A DNA stretch of 64,000 bases from Tritrichomonas foetus (taxonomy: Eukaryota; Parabasalia; Tritrichomonadida; Tritrichomonadidae): the NCBI GenBank assembly GCA_001839685.1, contig MLAK01000871.1, forward strand, positions 88,939-152,938. Direction: 5' to 3'. How positions within the stretch are numbered: position 1 is the first letter of the stretch; every line of letters starts with the position of its first letter. A program made the translations under genes and the position numbers. Below, one piece after another: positions 1-12,900 of the stretch. The notes beneath the pieces are model-generated. The model saw nothing but the letters and a program-made list of their open reading frames with translations. It did no database searches and was not told the origin of the DNA.

Positions 1-370
1 AAAGTGCAGTTTGACCATTACAATCGGTGATATTCACATCAATTCCTCCTTGAATGAGGCACTGAGTCATTTTTGGATATGCACCAAAAAGAGCAGTCTT
101 GCCTTTATTGTCTCTCAAATTAACATCAATTCCAGCATCAATGAGAATTTGTGATTTTTCTTCACCTGCTCGAAAAAGAGCTGTTTCTCCATGGCTGTCT
201 TGAATGTTGACTTTGGCACCTGCTTTCACCAGAATCAAGGCTTGTTCTGGATCTGCATCAAATAATGGTGTTCTTCCATCTTCATAGATGAAGTTAACAT
301 CAAGATCAGAATCATTCATAGTTTTAGCATCATTGTTATGAATGCTGTTGTTGTTATTCAGGTCTTGCAT
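1..370 (-). CDS. Ankyrin-repeat protein, N-terminal part (runs off the window)
   Basis: Reading the minus strand from the ATG at 370 gives about 123 codons, open to the window edge, so the C-terminus is missing. After a short Asn-rich start, ankyrin units of about 29-33 residues follow, each with the typical G-x-T-(A/P)-L-F opening and a LI-x-x-G-(A/I)-x-VN-(I/L) helix end: DGRTPLF, HGETALF, KGKTALF and NGQTAL. Such repeats bind protein partners, and the partner cannot be told. Large ankyrin families are common in trichomonads (established knowledge). No in-frame ATG lies just upstream. The repeats are clear; the function is unknown. Confidence 0.8.
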   Translation of the reverse strand, partial: MQDLNNNNSIHNNDAKTMNDSDLDVNFIYEDGRTPLFDADPEQALILVKAGAKVNIQDSHGETALFRAGEEKSQILIDAGIDVNLRDNKGKTALFGAYPKMTQCLIQGGIDVNITDCNGQTAL

Positions 371-779
371 TGCAGAATGATGTTTATAAAAATTTTGACA
401 ATGAATTGAAATTTTCAATCAATACATGGTCAGTGAACTGTCAGACAATAACTTTTTCTATTATTATATAGTCATATATCAGAATTTTACTAACCAGATA
501 TATACTGAAAATAATAAAGTAACGTTTATTCATGTAGATTCGATTTACTTAATTCTCCAAATTAGTAATCATTTGACAATATCCATTATTTGCTTTTGAT
601 TATAATGAACAATATACGGTGGAAAAATTATTTCTTGATGAAATCAATTTGAAAAATCAATGCCAACTCATAAATAATGCATCATTTTTCATAAAATAAT
701 TAACTAGAGAGAATAAAATAGATGGATCTTAGTAACACACTATCGGTTAATAAATTACATTGAAGGCATGATGTACTGT
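371..779. other. AT-rich spacer
   Basis: No convincing coding region. It is very AT-rich and should contain the promoter of the minus-strand ankyrin gene and decayed sequence beyond the end of the broken phosphotransferase-like gene. Confidence 0.4.
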
Positions 780-1148
780 TTCATCTTTATTTGATAAAAT
801 CACCAGCTTCAATTCCATCAATGGCATCAACAATTACATACTGAAATACATATTTATCTGTCCGATTTTTATCAGGTTCGTATGACAATTGATAATGCAA
901 ATTATGAAGAAAAATTTCTTCAATCCAGGGGCTAAACCAGATTCTATTGATGTGAACATCTTGATAATATTATCACCAATTCGAAAAACAGCATTTGTTC
1001 TTAGTAATGTTAATTCTATTGAATCACAGTTCATTTCATGCCTTTTACAAATGGATGAAATTAGCTCTTGGAAAGATTCAAGAGAATGAAAGCAATTGCT
1101 CCAATCTGCCCAATTGATGATTGTCGATAGAAAGAGAAATGAGCTCAT
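780..1148 (-). pseudogene. Broken aminoglycoside/choline phosphotransferase-like (APH family) gene
   Basis: The minus-strand frame from 1148 carries TNAVFRIGDNIIKMFTSIES, like the N-lobe beta strands and lysine (VIK) of APH-type small-molecule kinases, and stops at 834. In a neighbouring frame, just past that stop, the reading continues with QYVIVDAIDGIEAGDF, which resembles the hinge that follows in this family, and then meets another stop near 780. The C-lobe with the catalytic aspartate and DFG-like motif is absent. I read this as a gene inactivated by a frameshift and truncated. Family assignment is from remembered motifs and is moderate. Similar genes are known mainly in bacteria, so acquisition by transfer is possible. 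Confidence 0.5.
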
Positions 1149-1269
1149 TCTCAGAAAAAGAAATCATTGAATTTCTATTTCTATCTGGTCATATAATGGA
1201 CAAATATCAACTGAAAAAATATCTGCTCATAAAAACAAGTTTCCTTAAATTGCTCGTTTTCTCACAATA

Positions 1270-2608
1270 ATGTATAAATCAACTCTCGATGTATGCCAAC
1301 GATATTTATTCGAAGCTCAAACACACAATGAATATTCAACCGCTGTTCAAAAATTGACAGAATCCATATGGAATTTAATAACAACTGAAGCTGAAGACGG
1401 AAGCGCTTTTTTCTCACCAATATGCCAACTACTCGATGAAGTGTCAACAGGAAGTAACGAGACGGCAGGTGAAATCAAACGCGCCGTTGAAGATTTGAAC
1501 GATATCGTGGAAAGAAACGTCGCACTACAGAGAAAAATCACGGAACATGGAGCCATTATGGCCCAGTACCAAGCTATGAAGAAAAAATTCGAAGATGCGA
1601 AAATTAAATTCGAAGCGGATAAATTTGGTCCAAATTTTGCGCAAAGGAAAGAATCGCTTGAAATTCAAATTCAGGCAATAGAAGAAATGAAAAATAGAGC
1701 AACGATTCAAGCAAGGGATGCAACTCGCGATTTAATCAATTATAAAATGAATTTTGAAAAATTCGCACTTCGACGAATAAAATCTGCGTTTGCAAGAATC
1801 GGTGGATCAATTGTAAAAGAAAGTCAAAATAATATCATTTCATTCAAAAGGATTGCAGAAGGACTCAAACTCATCAGGGAAGGAAAAAGTCTCAGCAACT
1901 TCGTTTTGTACGGAAACGAGGTTCCTGAATTGCAAAACGATCATCAAACTGCGAGTGAAGAACAAACAACTAATGAAGAACAACCAACTAATGAAGAACA
2001 ACCAGCCAATGAAGAACAACCAACCAATGAAGAACAAGCAACCAATGAAGAACAANNNNNNNNNNNNNNNNNNNNNNNNNNNNNNNNNNNNNNNNNNNNN
2101 NNNNNNNNNNNNNNNNNNNNNNNNNNNNNNNNNNNNNNNNNNNNNNNNNNNNNNNNNNNNNNNNNNNNNNNNNNNNNNNNNNNNNNNNNNNNNNNNNNNN
2201 NNNNNNNNNNNNNNNNNNNNNNNNNNNNNNNNNNNNNNNNNNNNNNNNNNNNNNNNNNNNNNNNNNNNNNNNNNNNNNNNNNNNNNNNNNNNNNNNNNNN
2301 NNNNNNNNNNNNNNNNNNNNNNNNNNNNNNNNNNNNNNNNNNNNNNNNNNNNNNNNNNNNNNNNNNNNNNNNNNNNNNNNNNNNNNNNNNNNNNNNNNNN
2401 NNNNNNNNNNNNNNNNNNNNNNNNNNNNNNNNNNNNNNNNNNNNNNNNNNNNNNNNNNNNNNNNNNNNNNNNNNNNNNNNNNNNNNNNNNNNNNNNNNNN
2501 NNNNNNNNNNNNNNNNNNNNNNNNNNNNNNNNNNNNNNNNCAACCAATGAAGAACAAGCAACCAATGAAGAACAACCAACCAATGAAGAACAAACAGCTT
2601 TCAATTGA
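1270..2608 (+). CDS. Coiled-coil protein with a C-terminal NEEQPT repeat tail, interrupted by an assembly gap
   Basis: The first 220 or so residues are helical and charged, with heptad-like stretches around residues 75-170 and a basic amphipathic segment (KFALRRIKSAFARIGGSIVK). A BAR-like membrane-binding fold is conceivable but not shown. From about residue 228 the protein becomes a hexapeptide repeat (consensus NEEQPT, 18-bp DNA unit). Bases 2056-2540 are N. After the gap the repeat resumes in a different frame and ends with TAFN and a TGA at 2606-2608, so the stated gap length is off by a non-multiple of three, or there is a real frameshift. I chose the end that keeps the repeat frame. Function unknown. 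Confidence 0.6.
1957..2595 (+). repeat. 18-bp coding tandem repeat containing an N gap
   Basis: Units encode (Q/A)-(P/T)-(T/A)-N-E-E-Q. About six copies are visible before the gap and three after it. The run of 485 N (2056-2540) lies wholly within the array, so the gap almost certainly marks unresolved repeats. Confidence 0.85.
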
Positions 2609-2969
2609 AAACGAAGTAACAGAATCTTCTGAATAAGCAAAAAATGAAGAATATTATTCGAAAAGTTTTGCTTCTTTTGATATCAATTCATGTTTTTGAA
2701 GTATTGAAAGATAAGCCTCTTCACTAATGATGAGACACATATTCATCAGTTTATCCAACAAACGTGGAGCAGTTTCAGCAAGAAACAATTTTTAATTGGT
2801 GACAAAATATTTGTGATACTTACACACAAAAATCACTGCCAACTTTTTTTCATTGTGCGGAAAATTTTGTAAAATATATAAAAATCAGTAGATTTCATGT
2901 ATCTAAGATTTTGTTTTATAAAAACCACAATCTTTTAAGATATTTATTCGACACGATATTTTATCCTAT
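2609..2969. other. Intergenic spacer
   Basis: Shared 3' region of the convergent coiled-coil and NAA50-like genes. I see no further gene here. Confidence 0.4.
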
Positions 2970-3446
2970 TTATTCAACTTTTATTGGCCTGCTGAAAACA
3001 TAAGCATTGCCATTTTCCAAGGATTTATAGTACTTTTCAATTAAATCTCCCTTCTTAAATCCGAGTTTTTCATAAAATTTCATCGCCTTCTCATTTTCAA
3101 CATGAACGTGTAAATACACTTCAGTTGCATCATTTGCGTTTTCAAGAGCATGATTGACCAACTTTGTAGCAATTCCCATTCTTTGGTATGTCGTTAAAAC
3201 GCCAAGAGTCATAATGTAAAGTTTTTTCACGCCGTCAACATCTTCTAATCTGTAACATATTTCGCCAACTGCCGTATCGTTGTTGTAAAAAGCAAGTTCA
3301 CCTTTCGCTTGCTGGCCTTGCTTGATGAGCTCATAAATATTTTCTGTGTAATGAACAGGAAGCAACTCGCGGTGAATAATTTTGAGGAGACCTACTGTAG
3401 ATTTATCAACTGGGCCGAATGAAACTGGATCTTTTGCAGCGGACAT
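2970..3446 (-). CDS. NAA50: N-alpha-acetyltransferase 50-like GNAT protein
   Basis: This 158-residue protein has a single GNAT domain. It resembles NAA50, the N-terminal acetyltransferase that modifies Met-starting peptides and associates with the NatA complex in the cytosol. Shared signs are LPVHY (residues 29-33, like FPVSY in the animal protein), LYIMTLGVL (76-84), the acetyl-CoA loop QRMGIATKL (88-96), YLHVHVENEKAMKFYEKLGF (111-130) and the KYYK segment (138-141). The open frame extends upstream to 3488, but that start is TTG; the first ATG is at 3446 and gives a good N-terminus. Length matches the family. Confidence in GNAT is very high, and in NAA50 rather than another NAT high. Confidence 0.85.
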   Translation of the reverse strand: MSAAKDPVSFGPVDKSTVGLLKIIHRELLPVHYTENIYELIKQGQQAKGELAFYNNDTAVGEICYRLEDVDGVKKLYIMTLGVLTTYQRMGIATKLVNHALENANDATEVYLHVHVENEKAMKFYEKLGFKKGDLIEKYYKSLENGNAYVFSRPIKVE

Positions 3447-3905
3447 GATTATATCAATAAATTCCGAATTGTGAAGGTGTCCAGACAAACTCTTTTCAAA
3501 AGCAGAACGATATGATAAGGTGAAATATTTCTTCTATGGATCATCGATGAAAGTAAATTATTTAAAAAGTTCGGATCATCAAAAAGTTTTATTAATAAAC
3601 CGACAATTCTTCATTCTTGTCATAATTAGCTTGATACGAAATTTTATTCATCATACATTGCTCCATTTCTTGTATTACTTATATTTACATATGTAGTTAA
3701 TATATTGAAAGAAAATCTCTTTTTGTTCTGAAAGAAATGTGCGAAATAATTTCCCCTTAAGAAGTAACGTACACCTCAAAACTTTTCACATAACATTTCA
3801 ATTAATTAAAAGAACAACCGTTTTCTTTTTTCTTTTTTCAATATTCTATCGTTTGTTCGTTGTAAGCAAGGTATATAATTTTGAGAAAATAAACTTAAAA
3901 ATTTA
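3447..3905. other. Divergent promoter region of the NAA50-like and dynein genes
   Basis: AT-rich, with no coding sequence. It holds the 5' regions of both divergent genes. No motif could be assigned with confidence. Confidence 0.4.
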
Positions 3906-6900
3906 ATGTCGAATAATAGGACGAGTACTTCCGGTAATCCACGCAAGTACGCGTTTTCCGAACTTTTTTCATCTACCGCCAAAGCATCAATTCGTAAAAG
4001 CGGGAAAAACACAATTAACAATCGAACTATTCTTCCGCCGTTAGAAGATACAAACCCAGTTCCTCCAGCGAATCCAGAAGACCCCGAGCAGGCCGCCGCC
4101 GCAGGCTCCGAAAATCCACCAGAAGGTGAAGAGCCAATCATCGAGGATAAACTTCATGCAACAATATTTCCGAACATTTCAACTTATACGGGTGCCCGTG
4201 CAGGTTTCGCATTAGCTGTCGACAAACCACCGCCATCAGATCCCCTTCCAATGGGCCCCCACAACACTCCTCCATCTTCAATTTTACCAAAAGTTCAAAT
4301 CCCATTTATTACGCCGCCCGATGTGGCCCCTCGAGCAATTGAAGTTGAACGACTTAAGAGACTTTTCCAGTCAATGGACATCAATCAGCTTTTAACAGAA
4401 AGAGGTGTCGATTATCCAATGGAAATTGAATTCGTTCCAAACAATGCAGAATTTCCACCAATTTTCAAATTATGGGATTTCGATGACGACAATTTTGACG
4501 CACGAACAGTCGATGAATGGCTTGGATTGGGCCGTGATGAAAATGGAGTTATGATGGGCGTTCCGGCCCACGTTTTTGTTGAAAAGGGCCTTACCTGGGT
4601 CCCTGGTGTTGTTTGGGATTATCACGAACAAGCGAAACGTTGGCTAGTCAAATTCCCAGATGGCACACTTCAAGATGAATGGGTTCCTCGCTTACGTTTA
4701 CTTTTCCTTGCAGAAGATCCTGCCATTTTCGCAGACAGAATTGCAAACGCCGTCAATGAAAGACGAAGAGTTGAATCATGGATCAGATTTGTTTTTTATG
4801 TTGAATCAATGCCATACAAGGCTATGCCGGACATCCCCGAAGAATCACAAAAACGTATCCTTAAAGCGGTGCCATCACCACGTAAAGAAATTAAGTTGGA
4901 TATTAACACTTTTATGAACGAAGCAGAGATTTCTTATAAATACTCATTTAATGTTCATTCATTTGAGGCCAAAATTAAAGCAGATCCAATTTATGCTCGA
5001 TCACTTGGTCTTTTCGATTTATCGAAGCCACCTGAGCCAAAGCCAAAAAGATATCATACAACACCGAAATTTGAACAGCTTCGTGAACAATTTGCTTTTC
5101 ATTCACTTTACACAAAAGATTGCATTTTTACTGCTTTAATGAAAACTCGTGCATCTTGTTTAGAAGTTGCAAATTCTGTTCTTCTTTTATTGCGTTCAAA
5201 TAAATCATTCCATCTTGAAGAATTCCAGCAAACTCAAGCTCAACTTGTTGCAAAAACTAAGAAGATGCTTACAGAAGATTGGGTGCCACAACTCGGTCGT
5301 GAACTTCGTTCAGCACTTTCTGAAGTTTCTAAAGGTTGGTTCAATCTTGAAGAAACTGATCGTGAAGTTTATAATATGTCTAAATTCTCTAATTTCATGA
5401 CTCTTGTTTCTTGTATGATGATCGATGCTGCACGACAATGCGTTTTGAACAATTATCTTCTTTTTGACGAATTCATTGCCGATCTTGCACCAACATCAGT
5501 TGAAGTTAAATCACCAACAGAAGTTATTGCCGATTTTCCAAAGAATTCAACAGGTGCAATGGTTATGCCACTTTTCGAAATCGATATGTCAATTGAAAAG
5601 GAAACAATTACAGATCCAAAAGGACATGAAGTAGAAGTTGATAAAATTTGTTATGGAATTAATCCAATGCTCTTTAAAGAAGCTTGTACGACAATTTTAT
5701 CATCAATTGTTGATGCTGTTCGATCAATTCCAATTATTGAACCAAGAGTTCTCCCTGATATGTTTAGAAATGTTGTTCTTACACTTTCTACAATCAATGA
5801 AGATGAAGAACAACTTGTTGAACATAAGACACATGTTGTTGCTGCTCTTGATGCAGCAATTGATGTGCTTCAAAAGTATCTTGCCACTTATGATGAATAC
5901 ACCGAATTTATTAGACTTGATAATGCCAAATTCATTGAACAACTTAATACTGATAATCCATCACTTGATCAATGCCGTCAAATGATTAAAACCCATCAAG
6001 AAGCCATGGATGAAATCCATAAGAATGTTCCAAAACGTGAAGTTGTTGGTCTTTTCGCAGTCAATGTTACATCTGTGAGAAATCACCTCATTACAAAGAG
6101 GAAAGCACTCATTAAAGCAATTCTTGATTATGTTTCGAAGAATGCTAAATCACAATTCAAGAAATTATTCAATGAATATCGTACAATTGAAAATAAGATC
6201 ACTGCACTTCCAACAAAGATTGAAGAACTTGATCAAACACGTCAATACATTGCTACTGTTCCAGCACTCACTGAAAAACTTCATATGAGAGTTATTGATG
6301 CAATGAAATTTTATGATTTCATTGATGAATATTGCCATCCACTCCAAAATGAAGATTTCAACACAAAATGGAATGTTTTCGGTCGTGCTAGACATTGTTA
6401 CAACCTTATCGAAAAATCAAAAGCAACACTCGATGGTTACTTTGTCAAATTCGAGCAAGAACTCGAAATGCATCAAGAAAAGTTTGCTGCAGAACTCGAT
6501 AAAATCTCACACGATGTTTCTACAGTTTCAAAGTATACAGATATGACACAAGCAGAACAATTTGCACAAGAAATCCGTCGTATTGGCAAATCACTTGAAG
6601 CTGCTGAACAAACAGCTCGTACATATAATGCAAGACAGGTTATTTTCGGTCAAGAACTTACCGATTATGGAAGAATTTCTGAACTTAAGCGTACATTCGA
6701 ACCATTTGCACTATTATGGCCAAACGTCGACAATTGGGTCAAACTCAGGACATCCATCAAAGAAAAGCCAATGGTCCAATTAAATGCCGAACAAATCACA
6801 AAAGATCTCCAAACAATTTACACTGCTTTACACAAATCTACTAGAAACTTTAGAAATGGTCCAACATCTGTTTTACAAATTGCTACTGATTTGAAAGCAG

Positions 6901-9900
6901 AATGTAATGAAATGAAGGATCACATCCCACTCCTCACAGCACTTCTCAACCCAGGTATGAAACAACGTCACTGGACCAAATTATCAGAAGAACTTGGCTT
7001 CGAATTCGCACTTGATGATGAAATCACATTACAAGATGCCCTTCAAAATGGCCTTGAGGAGAAGATCGACACAATTTCCGAAGTTGTTGGTATCGCTTCC
7101 AAAGAATATTCCATCGAAGTTTCACTTCAAAAGATGCAGGGCGAATGGGAAGAAATTAATCTCGATATCGAACCATATAAGAACACCGGAACTTATGTTC
7201 TTAAGGCTGCCGATGATATCATCCAAAAGCTCGATGATGATATGGTTATGACAAATACTATGGAATTCTCTCCATACAAGAAACCATTCGAAGAGCGTTT
7301 GAACCGTTGGGAACAAACCCTCAAGCTCATCACATTCGTTATTGAAGAATGGCTTAATTGCCAACGTCAATGGCTTTCACTTGAACCAATCTTTGCATCA
7401 GATGATATTAAGAAACAACTTCCAACCGAAGCAGAAAGATTTGCAACTGTTGATAAAACATGGCGTAAAATCTTGGAATCAGCTTATCGTGCACCACAAG
7501 CACTTAAATTCTGCCCATCTGAAAAATTACTTGAAGATTTCAGACAAAATAACAAACTTCTTGGTCACGTTCAACGTGGTCTGAATGATTATCTTGAATC
7601 AAAGAGAGTTGCATTCCCCCGATTTTATTTCCTTTCAAACGACGAACTTCTTTCCATTCTTTCACAAACCAAAGATCCAACAGCAGTACAACGTCACCTT
7701 AGGAGATGCTTCGAAAATGTTGGTTCACTCACATTCGAAGAAGATCTCAAGATGACAGCAATGAACTCATGCGAAGGTGAACATGTTCCATTCGTTAGAT
7801 CACTTTATCCAGAAGGAAATGTTGAACACTGGCTTCTTGAAGTTGAAGCTGTCATGCGTGAAACACTCAAGGATATCTTAGGAAAGGCTGTTGCTGAATA
7901 TCCAACGCTTCCAAGGACTGAGTGGGTTTTGAATTGGCCAGCACAGATCGTTCTTTGCGGTGCCATGATTTATTGGACAAAACATGTTGAAGAAGCACTT
8001 CAGAACAACAGATTAAAAGAAATGTTTGAAGAACTTAATCAACAGATGATTGATCTTACAAAACTTGTTCGAGTTACAACAGAATTTTTGTCACTTCGAA
8101 CACTTTCTTGTTTAATTGTTCTTGATGTCCATGCACACGATGTTGTTGAAAACATGGTTAAAGTTGGTGTTGATTCGGTTGATGCATTCGAATGGATTTC
8201 ACAGCTCAGATACTATTATGAAAATGAAACAGCAATGATCAGAATGCTTACCTACACTGTAGAGTATGGTTATGAATATCTTGGCAACACTTCACGTCTT
8301 GTTATTACACCACTTACTGATCGTTGCTATCTTACATTGACATCAGCCCTTCAAATGAACATGGGTGGTGCTCCACAAGGTCCAGCAGGAACAGGAAAGA
8401 CAGAAACAACCAAAGATCTTGCCAAAGCTGTGGCTTTCCAATGTGTCGTTTACAACTGTTCCGAATCTGTCGATTATTTGCAAATGGGAGTCTTTTTGAC
8501 CGGTCTTGCGTCATGTGGTGCTTGGGCTTGCTTCGATGAGTTCAACCGTATCTACATTGAAGTGCTTTCCGTTATTGCCCAACAAATCACAACCATCCAA
8601 AATGCCATTCAAGCAAACGTTAAACATTTCAGATTCGAAAATAGAGATGTTGCACTTTCACCACGTTGCGCTGTTTTCATCACAATGAACCCTGGTTATG
8701 CAGGTCGTACAGAACTTCCAGATAACCTCAAAGCACTCTTCCGTCCAGTCGCTATGATGGTTCCAGATTATCGTATGATTGCAGAAATTAAACTTTATTC
8801 ATTCGGTTTCACAGAAGCTCGTCCACTTTCAGAAAAGATTGTCGCTACATTCAGACTTTCATCTGAACAGCTTTCTTCACAGAAGCACTACGACTTCGGT
8901 ATGAGAGCTGTTAACACAGTTATTCAAACTGCAGGTAACCTTAGAATGAATCAACCAGATATGCCAGAAGCACTTATTGTTCTTCGTGCCATTAAAGATG
9001 TTAATGTTCCTAAATTCCTTGTTAACGATCTTGTACTTTTCAACGATATTATTTCCGATTTGTTCCCAGGAGTGAAAGAACGTACACTTGATTACACAAA
9101 ACTTATCGAAAATATCAATATCGTCGCAAAAGAAAGAAAACTTCAAGTTTTCGATAACTTTGTTAACAAGATTATCCAACTTCGTGAAACATTCTCCGTG
9201 CGTTGGGGAGTTATGCTTGTCGGTCCAACAGGTGGTGGTAAAACCACTGTTTTCAAAACACTTGCCGCTGCAACAACAAAAATGGAAGACTTAAAGACAT
9301 ACTTCAAGACAAGATATTACATTTTGAATCCCAAGTCTATTACAATGGGTCAACTTTACGGAGAATTCGATGCAACTACTCACGAATGGACAAATGGTGT
9401 TCTTTCCGATATTATCAAATTCTGTTCAGAAGACGAAACAACAGATTGCCTTTGGATTGTTTTGGATGGTCCAGTCGATGCTCTTTGGATCGAAAATATG
9501 AACACCGTGCTCGATGATAACAAGAAACTTTGCTTATCATCATCTGCTGTTATTAACTTCACTGATAAAATGGCCATGCTCTTTGAAGTCGAAGATCTTG
9601 CTGTTGCTTCACCAGCTACAGTTTCACGTTGTGGTATGGTTTACATGGAACCAAGTCCCGATGTAAGATATTTATTCGATTCATGGGTACTTACAATGCA
9701 TCCAGAAATCCAACCAACAATTAACGAAGTTATTGGTCCACTCTTTGATCAATATCTTGTTAAAGCAATCAAATTCTTGCGTGATAAACTTAAAGAACCA
9801 ATGCCAACAACAAACAGTAACATTATTCAATCATTCTTCCGTATATACCATTCACTTATTCAACCATTTTATTCACCAGATCCAATTGATCATATCAAGG

Positions 9901-12900
9901 AAGATGTTATAGCAAATATTGCTAAATATTCACCTTCATACTTCTGGTTCTCACTTATTTGGTCAGTTGGCTCAACAACTGATACAGAAGGACGTAAGCT
10001 CTTCGATAATCATATCAGGAAGATGATTAAAGAATCAGGCGTTGAATTTCCAGAAGAAGGACTTGTTTACGATTACAAATATAATCATCAGGCTGGAAAA
10101 TTCCAGAACTGGATGGAAAATCAACCACCATATCATATTCCACCAGGCACACCATTCAACGAAATTGTCGTTCCAACAATTGATAATGTTCGTCACACAT
10201 TCTTATTAGAAACACTCCTTCGAACAGGTTATCACTTCTTCTGCACTGGTCCAACAGGTACAGCCAAATCAGTTACAATTAACAGATATATGATGGCTTC
10301 ACTCGATCCAAATTCCTTTATTCCAGTTCTTATTTCATTCTCCGCTCAAACATCAGCAAACCAAACTCAAGATATCATTGATGCTAAGTTTGAACGTCGT
10401 CTGAAAGGTGTTTATGGTCCGCTTGATAGGAAGAAGGCTGTTATCTTCTTCGATGATGTCAACATGCCAGCTAAAGAAGAATATGGTGCACAACCACCAA
10501 TTGAGCTTTTACGTCAATGGCTCGATCATGGAGGTTGGTATGATAGAAAAGCGCTTGAATTCCATAAACTTGTTGATTCACAACTTATTTGTGCATGCGG
10601 TCACCCAGGTGGTGGTCGTCAAAGTCTTACAGCCCGTTTCATGCGTCACTTTAACATTTTCAACTTTGTCGAACTTCAAGATGACTCACTTAGACATATC
10701 TTTAAGACTATGCTTGATAGCTACTTGGCTATTTTTGATTCATCAATCCAATCAGTTGCACTTCCAGTTGCAGATGCTACAATTTCCATCTATAATAACG
10801 TTCGACAAAACATGCTTCCAATTCCATCTAAGTCTCACTACACATTCAACCTTCGTGATGTTTCCAAGGTTATCCAAGGTGTTATGTCACTCCATAAAGC
10901 ACACATTGATAATGAAAATGATGTTGTTGCTGTTTGGTTACATGAAGCAACACGTGTTTTCTCTGATCGTCTTGTTGATCAACCAGATGTTGAATCATTC
11001 CAACAAATGTTGAATTCTGAACTCCTTCATCGTTTCAAGGTTACTCCACAGGATCTTTACAAGACTGATAACCTTCTTTACTGCGATTTCTTCGAAGAAA
11101 GTAGTGATCAAAAGCCTTATGTTCAAGTTACTGATGAAAAGAAACTTGAACAGATTCTTAACAGTGCAATGCAAGAATATGATGATATTAATTCCAAGAA
11201 ACTTGCATTAGTTCTTTTCCCAGATGCTATTGAACATATTATTAGAATTTCACGTATCCTTCGTCAACCATCTGGACACGCCTTACTTCTTGGTGTTGGT
11301 GGTTCAGGTCGTCAATCACTTACACGTCTTGCTGCTCACATTTCTGAATATGTTGTAATGCAACCAGAAATTACAAAAACATACGGAACAGTTGAATGGC
11401 TTGCTGATATTCGTGATGCTATGAAGAAAGCAGGTTTTGAAGAAACACCAACTGTCTTCTTAATTTCTGATGCACAAATCGTTAAAGAATCATTCTTAGA
11501 AGATATTAACAACTTGCTCAACTCCGGCGATGTCCCTAACATCTTCCCACCTGAAGATATTGAAGAAATTGTGGATAAGATGCGTCCAATTGCACAAGCT
11601 AAAGATATTCCAATGTCCAAGCCTTCAATCTATTCATTATTCATTTCTAGAGTTAAACAAAATCTTCACCTTGTGTTGGCACTTTCACCAATTGGTGAAG
11701 CATTCAGAAGAAGACTTAGAATGTTCCCATCATTAGTTACATGTACATCAATTGACTGGTTTAATGATTGGTCTAAATCCGCTTTGGCATCTGTTGCTAA
11801 TGAATTCTATTCTGACATTTATGGAAATGATGATAAAGTTATGGATGTTGCTACCCAATTCTCTGTTAAAGTTCATACTTCAGTTATCGAACATTCCTCT
11901 CAATTATTCCATGAGCAAAAGAGGCATAACTATGTAACACCAACATCTTTCCTTGATTTCTTGCAATTAGTTAAATATATTTCACAACAGAAAACAAGAG
12001 AAGTCCAAAGAGTTAAATCCTCTATGGAGACAGGTCTTTCATCACTTAAAGTTGCATCTTCATCTGTTGCTGATCTTCAAGAACAAATTAAAGCACTTCA
12101 GCCACAATTAGAAATTGCATCTAAAGAGGTCGACCTTACTGTTGAAAGAATTAACGTTGAAGAAGCTAAAGCTAATGAAGTTCGTACACAAGTGCAACAA
12201 GAAACAGCATCTGCCGAAGAAAATGTCGCTCAAACCAAATCTCTTAAAGAAGATACACAGAAAGAGCTTGATAAAGTACTTCCTGTTTTAGAAGAAGCTA
12301 AAGAAGGTGTTAAAGGACTTTCTTCTTCTGCCATTTCAACAGTTCGTTCATACCTCAGACCACCAACAGCTGTCGAAGTTGTTATGAAAGGAGTTTGTAT
12401 CCTTCTCAATCAACCGGTTATTCAAGTTCAAGGTAGCAAACCAGGTGAAACGGTCGAAGATTGGTGGGCAACTGCACAAAAGATGCTTAACGATCCACGT
12501 TTTAAGACACGTATTGAATCATTCACAGAAAATCAAAAGGATTCAATCCCAGAATCCACAATTCAACGTCTTCAACCACTTCTTTCATCTGAAAACTTCT
12601 CGAAAGAAAACGCCAAGAATGCTGGTAATGCTACATTTAGTTTGTATACATGGGTTATTGCAATGAATAAATATCACTATGCCATTAAACTTGTGCGACC
12701 AAAGCAAGAAGCTCTTGCAAAGGCTCAAGAGCAGCTTGATATTTCACAACGTGCACTTAAAGAATCACAAGATCGTCTCAAATCGATTGAAGAGAAAATT
12801 GCACTCATTAAAGCTGAATATGATGAAGCTATGGCAAAGAAGAAAGCATGTTTAGATAAACAAGAAGAATGTAAATCTAAACTTGTTCGTGCAGAATCAC

